Assembly (NCBI GenBank): GCA_013376735.1
Contig: VINJ01000001.1
Location: forward strand, 2,728,001 to 2,792,000
From: a bacterium Scap17
GTDB lineage: Bacteria; Pseudomonadota; Gammaproteobacteria; Pseudomonadales; Halomonadaceae
Length of the DNA: 64,000 nucleotides
Direction of reading: 5' to 3'
Below, in pieces: positions 25,807 to 33,642 of this stretch (positions are counted from its first letter, which is position 1; every line of letters starts with the position of its first letter). The translations under genes and the position numbers were made by a program. The notes below the pieces were generated by a model, which had not been told where the DNA came from, did not search any database, and was given only the letters and a program-made list of their open reading frames with translations.

Positions 25807-26388
25807 ATGAGTGAATACCTTCTTATCCTGATCAGCACCATCCTGGTCAACAATTTCGTACTGGTGCAGTTCCTCGGCCTGTGCCCCTTCATGGGTGTCT
25901 CCAACAAGCTGGAGTCCGCGATGGGCATGTCGCTGGCCACCACCTTCGTGCTCACGCTGTCGTCGATGTGCGCCTACCTGACCTATCACTTCATCCTCGC
26001 GCCGCTGGGGCTCGAGTACCTGCGCACCATCGCCTTCATCATGGTGATCGCCGTGGTGGTGCAGTTCACCGAGATGGTGGTCAAGAAGACCAGCCCGTTG
26101 CTCTATCAGGTACTGGGCATCTTCCTGCCGCTGATCACCACCAACTGTGCGGTCCTCGGTGTGGCGTTGCTGACCCTGAACCGCAATTCCAGCTTCATGG
26201 AAGCCACGCTCTATGGCTTCGGCGCGGCCGTCGGCTTCTCGCTGGTGCTGGTACTGTTCGCCGCCATGCGCGAGCGCCTGGCCGTCGCCGATGTGCCGCG
26301 TCCCTTCCAGGGCCCGGCCATCGCGATGATCACCGCCAGCCTGATGTCGCTGGCCTTCCTCGGCTTCTCCGGACTGGTGCAGATCTGA
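25807..26388 (+). CDS. rsxA: Electron transport complex subunit RsxA
   Basis: A 193-residue integral membrane subunit of the Rsx/Rnf complex. Six membrane helices and the typical start [32 protein letters not shown] are present. The two cysteines conserved across RnfA/RnfE/NqrD/NqrE (GLCPF and TNCAVLG) that hold the intramembrane Fe-S centre are both visible. The complex couples electron transfer between ferredoxin-like carriers and NAD(H) to ion movement, and in E. coli re-reduces SoxR. It heads the rsxABCDGE operon; one base separates it from rsxB. Confidence 0.97.
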   Translation: MSEYLLILISTILVNNFVLVQFLGLCPFMGVSNKLESAMGMSLATTFVLTLSSMCAYLTYHFILAPLGLEYLRTIAFIMVIAVVVQFTEMVVKKTSPLLYQVLGIFLPLITTNCAVLGVALLTLNRNSSFMEATLYGFGAAVGFSLVLVLFAAMRERLAVADVPRPFQGPAIAMITASLMSLAFLGFSGLVQI

Positions 26389-26389
26389 C

Positions 26390-27028
26390 ATGCTCGAATT
26401 CTTCAACGACCACACGCTGGTCTCCGCCATCGTCGCACTGGTGGCCATGGCCGTCGTCTTCGGGGGCCTGCTCGGCTTTGCCGCCGTGGCCTTCAAGGTC
26501 GAGGGCGACCCCATCGTCGAGCAGATCGACCAGCTGCTGCCGCAGACCCAGTGCGGCCAGTGCGGCTATCCGGGCTGCAAGCCCTACGCCCAGGCCATCG
26601 CCGAAGGCGACGAGATCAACAAGTGCCCGCCGGGCGGCGAGAGCACCATCGCCTCGCTGGCCGACCTGCTGGGCCGCGAGGCCACGCCGCTGGATGGCGA
26701 CAGCGACAACACGCCCAAGGTGGCGGTGATTCGCGAGGACGAGTGCATCGGCTGTACCAAGTGCATCCAGGCCTGCCCTGTCGATGCCATTCTGGGTGCC
26801 GCCAAGCACATGCACACCGTGATCGCCGACGAATGCACCGGCTGCGACCTGTGTGTCGAGCCCTGCCCGGTCGATTGCATCGACATGGTGCCGGTCGCCA
26901 CTGACGTGCGCAGCTGGCACTGGCCGCAACCGGCGGGCCCGACCCGCGACAATGCCCGCTTCAGCGGCAATCTGATCGTGACCGATGCCGCCGACTCTAC
27001 TGCCACATCTGCAAGGAATGTCGCCTGA
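26390..27028 (+). CDS. rsxB: Electron transport complex subunit RsxB (ferredoxin-type)
   Basis: A 212-residue subunit. An N-terminal membrane helix (residues 10-32) is followed by a four-cysteine Fe-S domain (CGQCGYPGC, then NKCPPGG) and two classical [4Fe-4S] motifs, [12 protein letters not shown] and [12 protein letters not shown]. It mediates electron transfer on the cytoplasmic face of the complex. The tail after residue 175 is longer and variable (to [10 protein letters not shown]). It overlaps rsxC by one base (tgATG), so translation is coupled. Confidence 0.97.
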   Translation: MLEFFNDHTLVSAIVALVAMAVVFGGLLGFAAVAFKVEGDPIVEQIDQLLPQTQCGQCGYPGCKPYAQAIAEGDEINKCPPGGESTIASLADLLGREATPLDGDSDNTPKVAVIREDECIGCTKCIQACPVDAILGAAKHMHTVIADECTGCDLCVEPCPVDCIDMVPVATDVRSWHWPQPAGPTRDNARFSGNLIVTDAADSTATSARNVA

Positions 27029-30000
27029 TGGTTCTGTCGTTACTCAAATCCATGGTGACTTCCTCACGCTCCGCTGCCACGGCGGAGGCTGGACACACAC
27101 AGAAGGGTCAGGTCGCACCGCGCGTGTTCGACTTCCACGGCGGTATCCATCCGCCGGAGCACAAGGCGCTCTCCAACCGCTCCCCGTTGGTGGCCGCCCC
27201 GCTGCCCCGTGAAGTGGTGCTGCCGCTCAGCCAGCATATCGGCGCGCCCGCCCAGCCGCTGGTGGAGATCGGCCAGCGCGTCAAGACCGGCGAGCTGATC
27301 GCCCGCGCCCAGGGCATGATCTCCGCCCCGGTGCATGCCAGCATCACCGGCGTGGTCACCGCCATCGAGCCGCGCCAGATTCCCCATGTCTCGGGTCTGG
27401 AAGACCTGTGCATCGTGATCGAGCGCGAGGGTGAGATCGATGAATGGGCGCGCCTGGAAGCCTGGCGCGACTGGCGTCAGCAGGAAGCCCAGGACCTGAT
27501 CCAGCGCCTGCAGGATGCCGGCGTGGTCGGCCAGGGCGGCGCCGGATTCCCCTCGGCGGTCAAGGCGCGGGTACGTGAACGCCACGCCATCGACACCCTG
27601 ATCCTCAATGCGGCAGAGTGCGAGCCCTACATCACCGCCGATGACCTGACCATGCGCACGCATCCGGAAGCGCTGATCGAAGGGCTCGAGATTCTCGCCA
27701 GCCTGATCGGCCCCGAGTGCATCCTGATCGGCATCGAGGACAACAAGCCCGAGGCCGTCATCGCGCTGGAACAGGCGATTCGCGCCCGCCGCGCCGACAA
27801 GCGCCTGCCACCGCTGGATTCACGCCTCGAAGTCGCGGTGGTACCGACCAAGTATCCCTCCGGTGGCGAGAAGCAGCTGATCAAGCTGCTGACGGACCGC
27901 GAAGTGCCCAGCCGTGGCCTGCCCGCCGATGTCGGCGTGGTCGTGCACAACCCGGGTACCGTGCGCGCCGTGCAGCGCGCGGTGTGTTTCGGCGAGCCGA
28001 TGATCTCGCGTGTCGTCACCCTGACCGGCGAGGCGCTGCAGCACCCGCACAATGTCGAGGCGCGCCTGGGCACTTCCATCGCAGACCTGCTGCGTCTGGC
28101 GGCGCCGGCGCCGACGGGCATCGCACGTCTGGTGATGGGCGGGCCGATGATGGGCTTCACGCTCGAGAGCGACGCCCTGCCGATCATCAAGACCACCAAC
28201 TGCCTGCTGGCCTCCTCCCCCGAGTCACTGCCGGTACCGGCGGTCGAGCAGCCGTGCATCCGTTGCGGCATGTGCGAACAGGCCTGCCCGGCCGAGCTGT
28301 TGCCGCAGCAGCTCTACTGGTTCTCCAAGGCACGCGAGTTCGACAAGGCCGAGCTCTACAATCTGGCGGACTGCATCGAATGCGGCGCCTGCTCCTATGT
28401 CTGCCCCAGCCAGATTCCGCTGGTGCAGTATTACCGCTTCGCCAAGGGCGAGATTCGCAGCGCCCAGCATGAGGCGCGCAAGTCCGAACGCGCTCGTCAC
28501 CGCTTTGAATTCAAGCAGGCGCGCATGGCGCGCGAGGAAGCCGAGAAGGAAGCCAAGCGCCAGCAACGCGCTCAAGCGGCCCAGAAGTCCGCCGCCGCTC
28601 GCGCCGATGCCAGCACCGCCGCAGACACGGCCTCGGCCTCCACAGCGACCGCTGCTGCCCAGCCGGCACCGGCCACCGACATCAAGGCCTTCAAGACGGC
28701 GCGCGCTGCGGCCAATATCGCCCTCAAGAAGGCCGAAAAAGCCCTCAAGGCAGCCCAGGATGGCGGTGAGAGCTCCGAGAGCGATATCGCCAAGCTCGAG
28801 GCCAACGTGACCGCAGCCAAGACCAAGCTCGCCAGCGCCAAGAGCGCCCTGAAGGCCGCCAGTGAGGCAAGCGAGTCAGCTGCCCCTGCGACCGCCGGCG
28901 CTTCGACAGGCGCTGCTGCTCCGGCAGCCGCAGCATCGGCTGTCGATCTCAAGGCACTCAAGACGGCGCGGGCCGCAGCCAATATCGCCGTCAAGAAGGC
29001 CGAGAAGGCCCTCAAGACCGCCCAGGACAGCGGTGAAGGCGATATCCCGGCCCTCGAGAGCAGCCTGGCAGAGGCCAAGACCCGACTGGCCAAGGCTGAA
29101 GCCGACCTCAAGGCTGCCAGCGAGTCAGCTGCCCCTGCACCGGCCAGCACTTCCTCGACAGGCGCGGCTGCCCCGGCAGCCGACCTCAAGGCGCTCAAGA
29201 CGGCGCGTGCCGCCGCCAATATCGCGGTCAAGAAGGCCGAGAAGGCCCTCAAGACCGCCCAAGACAGCGGTGAGGGCGACATCGCGGCGCTGGAGGCCAG
29301 CGTCACCGAGGCCAAGTCCCGTTTGGACAAGGCTGAAGGTGATCTCAAGGCGGCGACCGACGCCGCTGGCGCTGATAAAGGCCCTGTGGCAAGCGCTGCG
29401 GCTGGCTCTGCTCAAACCACTGATACAGGTGCGGCTGGCTCTGCTCAAACCACTGATACATGTGCGGCTGGCTCTTCTGCCAACGCTACTACACCGGCAG
29501 CTGCGGCACCCAGCGCCGATATCAAGGCACTCAAGACGGCGCGCGCTGCGGCCAATATCGCGGTCAAGAAGGCCGAAAAGGCCCTGGCCCGCGCCAGCGA
29601 AAGTGGCGAAGGCGATATAGAGGATCTCCAGACCCTGCTGGCCACGGCCCAGGAAAACCTGCGCGCCGCCGAAGTGCGCCTCAACAGCGCGCAAGCTGGC
29701 AGCACTGACGCGACGCCTGCCGCCAAGGGCGCGGAAAAATTGGTTCCCGAGGTGCCCAAGCCCGCCGCGGGCTCTGTCGGGCGTGGCAGCATGGCCGGCA
29801 ACGTGACGCTCTCGCAGGCCGAGATCGAGGCATCACGCGCCGAGAACCTCGCCAAGCGTCACAAGCAGGTCAGCATCGCGGTCAAGGCGGCCGAGGCGGC
29901 CCATCGCAAGGCGGAGGCGGCATTGAGCGAGGCGGATGACGAAAACCGTCAGCGCCTGACGACCAAGGTCGACCGCACACGCCGCAATCTGGAACACGCC

Positions 30001-30045
30001 CGCGAGTCATTGGCCGAGGTGCAGGCACTGGTGGACGCCCAATGA
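27028..30045 (+). CDS. rsxC: Electron transport complex subunit RsxC with repeat-expanded C-terminus
   Basis: A 1005-residue subunit, about 265 residues longer than E. coli RsxC (740). Residues 1-500 hold the RnfC core: a barrel-sandwich N-terminus (FHGGIHPPEHKALSN), the FMN/NADH-binding region (GQGGAGFPSAVK, LNAAECEPYI), and two [4Fe-4S] motifs, CIRCGMCEQACP (about 410) and CIECGACSYVCP (about 449). A charged helix (500-530) leads to four Ala/Lys-rich repeats at about 551, 640, 719 and 831, each with ALKTARAAANIAVKKAEKAL or a near copy, plus a fifth degenerate copy near 940. The tail is likely coiled coil and cytoplasmic. The core peripheral subunit transfers electrons from NADH. Confidence 0.95.
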   Translation: MVLSLLKSMVTSSRSAATAEAGHTQKGQVAPRVFDFHGGIHPPEHKALSNRSPLVAAPLPREVVLPLSQHIGAPAQPLVEIGQRVKTGELIARAQGMISAPVHASITGVVTAIEPRQIPHVSGLEDLCIVIEREGEIDEWARLEAWRDWRQQEAQDLIQRLQDAGVVGQGGAGFPSAVKARVRERHAIDTLILNAAECEPYITADDLTMRTHPEALIEGLEILASLIGPECILIGIEDNKPEAVIALEQAIRARRADKRLPPLDSRLEVAVVPTKYPSGGEKQLIKLLTDREVPSRGLPADVGVVVHNPGTVRAVQRAVCFGEPMISRVVTLTGEALQHPHNVEARLGTSIADLLRLAAPAPTGIARLVMGGPMMGFTLESDALPIIKTTNCLLASSPESLPVPAVEQPCIRCGMCEQACPAELLPQQLYWFSKAREFDKAELYNLADCIECGACSYVCPSQIPLVQYYRFAKGEIRSAQHEARKSERARHRFEFKQARMAREEAEKEAKRQQRAQAAQKSAAARADASTAADTASASTATAAAQPAPATDIKAFKTARAAANIALKKAEKALKAAQDGGESSESDIAKLEANVTAAKTKLASAKSALKAASEASESAAPATAGASTGAAAPAAAASAVDLKALKTARAAANIAVKKAEKALKTAQDSGEGDIPALESSLAEAKTRLAKAEADLKAASESAAPAPASTSSTGAAAPAADLKALKTARAAANIAVKKAEKALKTAQDSGEGDIAALEASVTEAKSRLDKAEGDLKAATDAAGADKGPVASAAAGSAQTTDTGAAGSAQTTDTCAAGSSANATTPAAAAPSADIKALKTARAAANIAVKKAEKALARASESGEGDIEDLQTLLATAQENLRAAEVRLNSAQAGSTDATPAAKGAEKLVPEVPKPAAGSVGRGSMAGNVTLSQAEIEASRAENLAKRHKQVSIAVKAAEAAHRKAEAALSEADDENRQRLTTKVDRTRRNLEHARESLAEVQALVDAQ
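28678..29645 (+). repeat. Long tandem repeats within rsxC
   Basis: Four repeat units begin at 28678, 28945, 29182 and 29518. Each encodes (D/N)-(I/L)-K-A-(F/L)-KTARAAANIA followed by a Lys/Ala helix, a Gly/Glu/Ser turn and a second helix. Spacing varies from 237 to 336 bases because the Ala/Ser/Thr/Pro linkers differ. Nested at 29398-29463 is a 33-base unit in two near-exact copies plus part of a third. Confidence 0.85.
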
Positions 30046-30136
30046 ACGACCTGAGCCCAATTACCGCGCCAATGGCGACTCATCCTGAAGCACGCCTCTT
30101 GTCATTGCCCATTTACCGCAAGGATCTGACCGTCTC

Positions 30137-31177
30137 ATGAGCCTGATGCATGCAAGCTCCCCCCATGCCCACGGGCCAACCGCTACCTCGCGCGTGATGG
30201 CCTGGGTGCTGGCCGCGACGCTGCCGGGTATCGCCGTGCTGTGCTGGCACTATGGCTGGGGTGTGCTGTTCAACCTCGTCTTCGCCTGTCTGGCGGGTGT
30301 CGGCCTCGAGGCGCTGCTGCTCAAACTGCGTGGCCGTCCGGTCAGCTTCTTTCTCAAGGACAATTCCGCGCTGGTGACCTGCGTGCTGCTGGCGGTGTCG
30401 TTGCCGCCACTGGCGCCCTGGTGGCTGGTGCTGACCGGCGTGATCGCGGCCATCGTGGTCGCCAAGCAGCTCTACGGTGGCCTGGGCCAGAATCCGTTCA
30501 ACCCGGCGATGGTCGCCTATGCGCTGCTGCTGATCTCCTTCCCGGTCGAAATGTCGCGCTGGTCATCCCCCGATGGCTTCGCACTCGGCTTCGCTGACAG
30601 CCTGCAGCAGTTCTTCGGCGTGATCGCTACGCCAGATGCCCTGACCGGCGCCACGCCACTGGACGCCTTCCGCAACAAGGGTGAGCTTTCCAGCAGCGAG
30701 TTCTGGGCAGACCCGAGCCTGCTGCCCGCCGCCAACCTGCTGGCCTGGCAGCAGACGGCCATCGCCTGGGGCCTCGGCGGCCTGGTGCTGCTGGCGCGTC
30801 GCCTGATCACCTGGCATATCCCGGTGGCGATGCTGGGCAGCCTGGCAGTGATCTCCGCCATCTTCGCCTTCGTGGATGGCGAGCAGCACGCCAGCCCCCT
30901 GTTCCACCTGCTGTGCGGTGCGGCGATCTTCGGCGCCTTCTTCATCGCCACGGACCCGGTCACGGCGGCGACCTCCAACAAGGGCAAGCTCTATTACGGC
31001 GCCGGCATCGGCGTGCTGATCTACCTGATTCGCACCTTCGGCGCCTATCCAGACGCCATCGCCTTCGCGGTGCTGCTGATGAACTTCAGCGTGCCGTTCA
31101 TCGATTACTACACCCAACCACGCAGCTATGGTCACAAGAAGGCCCGTCGCGGCATCAAGCTGGAGGACAAGGCATGA
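30137..31177 (+). CDS. rsxD: Electron transport complex subunit RsxD
   Basis: A 346-residue membrane subunit with about nine helices. Family motifs: GQNPFNPAMVAYALLLISFP and the flavinylation site LTGATPLDAF, in which T173 should carry covalent FMN on the periplasmic side (SGAT-type motif, here TGAT). FFIATDPVTAATSNKGK is also conserved. It follows rsxC by 91 bases and overlaps rsxG (ATGA). Confidence 0.96.
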   Translation: MSLMHASSPHAHGPTATSRVMAWVLAATLPGIAVLCWHYGWGVLFNLVFACLAGVGLEALLLKLRGRPVSFFLKDNSALVTCVLLAVSLPPLAPWWLVLTGVIAAIVVAKQLYGGLGQNPFNPAMVAYALLLISFPVEMSRWSSPDGFALGFADSLQQFFGVIATPDALTGATPLDAFRNKGELSSSEFWADPSLLPAANLLAWQQTAIAWGLGGLVLLARRLITWHIPVAMLGSLAVISAIFAFVDGEQHASPLFHLLCGAAIFGAFFIATDPVTAATSNKGKLYYGAGIGVLIYLIRTFGAYPDAIAFAVLLMNFSVPFIDYYTQPRSYGHKKARRGIKLEDKA

Positions 31178-31953
31178 GCCTGACGCCTGATCAGCCCGAA
31201 CAGCAAGCCCAGGCCGCGCAGGGCCTGAAGCACACCATCGCGCGGGCCGCGCTGGGTCTGGCGGTCTTCGCTGTCGTCACCGCCGGTGTGGTCGCCGTCA
31301 CCCAGATGACCACTGCCGAGACCATCGCCGACAATGAGCGTGCCGCCCAGAGCGCGGCGTTGGCCGAGATCATCCCGCCGTCGCTGCACGACAATGACCT
31401 GCTCGACGCGGCCTTCGCCCTGCCGCCCTCCCGGGTGCTGGGTCTGGAGAGCGCCGATACCGGCTGGCGAGCCACCCGAAATGGCGAGACCGTCGCAGTG
31501 CTGCTGCCGGTGGTGACCGGCAAGGGTTACAGCGGCGATATCCGCCTGCTGGTCGGTATCCGTGCCGATGGCAGCGTGGCCGGTGTACGCGCCGTCAAGC
31601 ACGCCGAGACCCCGGGGCTGGGCGACAAGATCGAAGCGCGCAAGTCCGACTGGATCCACGAATTCGATGACCAGACGCTCAGCTCGGTGGAGTGGAAGGT
31701 GCAGAAGGATGGCGGTGATTTCGACCAGTTCACCGGTGCGACCATCACCCCGCGCGCCGTGGTGGGTGCCGTTCGCCAGGCATTGATCTACTTCATGGCG
31801 CACCGCACGGCGCTGCTGGCCGGCGACAGCGAGACGCTGACCGCGACCCGCCGCGCTGCCAAGGCCCAACAGAGTACGCAAGCTCCCACCGCTGATGGCA
31901 CGCTCACGCCATCAGCGCCTTCTGAACACGGCGGAGACGACCCTCATGAGTGA
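31174..31953 (+). CDS. rsxG: Electron transport complex subunit RsxG
   Basis: A 259-residue subunit. One N-terminal membrane helix (about residues 24-45) anchors a periplasmic FMN-binding domain with [28 protein letters not shown], and the flavinylation motif [11 protein letters not shown], where T190 should bind FMN. The C-terminal 45 residues are a low-complexity extension rich in Ala/Thr/Asp, longer than in E. coli (206 residues). It overlaps rsxD by four bases and rsxE by eight, consistent with one translated unit. Confidence 0.96.
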   Translation: MSLTPDQPEQQAQAAQGLKHTIARAALGLAVFAVVTAGVVAVTQMTTAETIADNERAAQSAALAEIIPPSLHDNDLLDAAFALPPSRVLGLESADTGWRATRNGETVAVLLPVVTGKGYSGDIRLLVGIRADGSVAGVRAVKHAETPGLGDKIEARKSDWIHEFDDQTLSSVEWKVQKDGGDFDQFTGATITPRAVVGAVRQALIYFMAHRTALLAGDSETLTATRRAAKAQQSTQAPTADGTLTPSAPSEHGGDDPHE

Positions 31954-32656
31954 TATCTCGCTTGGCAAGATCAGCCGCGACGGCCTGTGGGACAACAACC
32001 CGGCACTGGTACAGCTGCTGGGCCTGTGTCCGCTGCTGGCCGTCACCGCCAGCGTCGTCAACGCCATCGGGCTGGGGCTTGCCACGCTGCTGGTGTTGAT
32101 CGGCTCCAACGTGGCGGTATCGCTGATCCGCAATCTGGTACCTTCTGCAGTGCGCCTGCCGGCCTTCGTGATGATCATCGCCTCCTTCGTGACCTGTGCG
32201 GAGCTTCTGATGAAGGCCTACACCTATGAGCTCTATCAGATTCTCGGCATCTTCATTCCGCTGATCGTCACCAACTGTGCGATTCTCGGGCGTGCCGATG
32301 CCTTCGCCGCCAAGCATCCCGTGCTGCCGGCGGCCACCGATGGCTTGATGATGGGGCTGGGGTTCATGGCCGTGCTGGTGCTGCTGGGTGGCATGCGTGA
32401 GCTGTTCGGCCAGGGCACGCTGTTTGCCGGCATGGAACTGCTCGTCGGGCCGATGGCCGCCGACTGGCAGCTGACGATATTCCCGGACTACTCCTTCCTG
32501 TTCCTGGTGCTGCCGCCGGGCGCCTTCTTCTGCATGGGGCTGATCATCGCGGGCAAGAAGACCATCGATGAGCGACTCGAGCAGCGCCGCAAGGCGGCCA
32601 ACGCCGATGCGCCCAAGGTGTCGCGTCGTGTACGCGTGACCGGCACCATCTCCTGA
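31946..32656 (+). CDS. rsxE: Electron transport complex subunit RsxE
   Basis: A 236-residue membrane subunit, homologous to RsxA in inverted topology, with six helices. Hallmarks are [22 protein letters not shown] and [14 protein letters not shown], whose cysteines bind the shared intramembrane Fe-S centre with RsxA. The C-terminus is basic ([18 protein letters not shown]). It starts inside the end of rsxG at 31946. A hairpin follows, then nth. Confidence 0.96.
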   Translation: MSDISLGKISRDGLWDNNPALVQLLGLCPLLAVTASVVNAIGLGLATLLVLIGSNVAVSLIRNLVPSAVRLPAFVMIIASFVTCAELLMKAYTYELYQILGIFIPLIVTNCAILGRADAFAAKHPVLPAATDGLMMGLGFMAVLVLLGGMRELFGQGTLFAGMELLVGPMAADWQLTIFPDYSFLFLVLPPGAFFCMGLIIAGKKTIDERLEQRRKAANADAPKVSRRVRVTGTIS

Positions 32657-32666
32657 GCCCCTCTCA

Positions 32667-32700
32667 CACAGGCTGTCAGCCCGCTGGCTGACAGCCTGTG
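32667..32700 (+). terminator. Hairpin after rsxE
   Basis: A perfect 15-base stem with a CGCT loop lies directly downstream of rsxE, but no T run follows. It may be a partial attenuator or mRNA-end stabiliser rather than a strong terminator, so nth could still be read from the rsx promoter. Confidence 0.55.
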
Positions 32701-32747
32701 TCGACGACGCCCGCGCCCAAGCCCCTTTCCGCCGTACCCGAGATATC

Positions 32748-33383
32748 ATGAACGCCCAGAAACGCCTCGAGATCTTCACCCGCCTGCGCAACGAGAACCC
32801 TGAGCCACGCACCGAGCTTGCCTGGTCAACGCCCTTCGAGCTTTTGATCGCGGTGCTGCTGTCGGCGCAGGCGACGGATGTGGGCGTCAACAAGGCCACG
32901 GCGAAGCTGTATCCGGTCGCCAATACGCCGGAGAGCATTCTCGCGCTGGGTGTCGAGGGTCTGAAGGAGTACATCAAGACGATCGGCCTGTTCAATACCA
33001 AGGCCGAGAACGTCATCAAGACCTGCCGCATGCTGATCGAACGGCATGGTGGTGAGGTGCCGCAGACCCGCGAGGCGCTGGAAGCGCTGCCCGGCGTGGG
33101 CCGCAAGACCGCCAACGTGGTGCTCAATACCGCCTTCGGCCAGCCGACCATGGCGGTGGATACGCACATCTTCCGCGTCTCCAACCGCACGCGCATCGCC
33201 CCGGGCAAGAACGTGCTGGAGGTCGAGCACAAGCTGATGCGCCATGTGCCCAAGGAGTTTCTGGTCGACGCCCACCACTGGCTGATCCTGCATGGCCGCT
33301 ACACCTGTATCGCACGCAAGCCGCGCTGTGGCAGCTGTATCATCGAAGACCTCTGCGAGTACAAGGACAAGGTCGACCTGTAA
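32748..33383 (+). CDS. nth: Endonuclease III
   Basis: A 211-residue DNA glycosylase/AP lyase that removes oxidised pyrimidines. The helix-hairpin-helix LPGVGRKTANVVLNTAF contains the catalytic Lys; the catalytic Asp is in VDTHIFRVSNR; the C-terminal [4Fe-4S] cluster is CIARKPRCGSCIIEDLC (C-x6-C-x2-C-x5-C). Length equals E. coli Nth (211). Location directly downstream of rsx genes is conserved from E. coli onward, perhaps reflecting shared redox-related demands. Confidence 0.97.
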   Translation: MNAQKRLEIFTRLRNENPEPRTELAWSTPFELLIAVLLSAQATDVGVNKATAKLYPVANTPESILALGVEGLKEYIKTIGLFNTKAENVIKTCRMLIERHGGEVPQTREALEALPGVGRKTANVVLNTAFGQPTMAVDTHIFRVSNRTRIAPGKNVLEVEHKLMRHVPKEFLVDAHHWLILHGRYTCIARKPRCGSCIIEDLCEYKDKVDL

Positions 33384-33642
33384 CGCCTCAAGGCACGAGG
33401 ATTTGATGACCCCTTCATGACCAGGGGCTTGATGACTGAGGCTTTGTGAGCAACAGCTTGATGACTGGGACCTGATCACCAGGTACCTGGCACAAGCCCC
33501 GATCCTGCGTGGACTGCCTGTGTGGCCTGTCGTCGTGGGCCGCACGCATGATCGTTGATTGAGCATGAACCCCGACGCCCTGCCTATTCAACCGAGCGGC
33601 AACGTAGACTGGGAGCACAGACCGTCGCCTCAGGAACCTGCC

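Noticed and set aside
29398-29475. CRISPR-like repeat array
   Set aside because: The 33-base units are directly adjacent without unique spacers and lie inside the rsxC reading frame; no cas genes are near.
32667-32700. Hairpin after rsxE as a strong terminator
   Set aside because: The stem is perfect but there is no T run, so full termination is not claimed; it is listed only as a hairpin.
31904-33253. 449-codon minus-strand frame spanning rsxE and nth
   Set aside because: It crosses two conserved genes and contains the antisense of both; composition is not protein-like.
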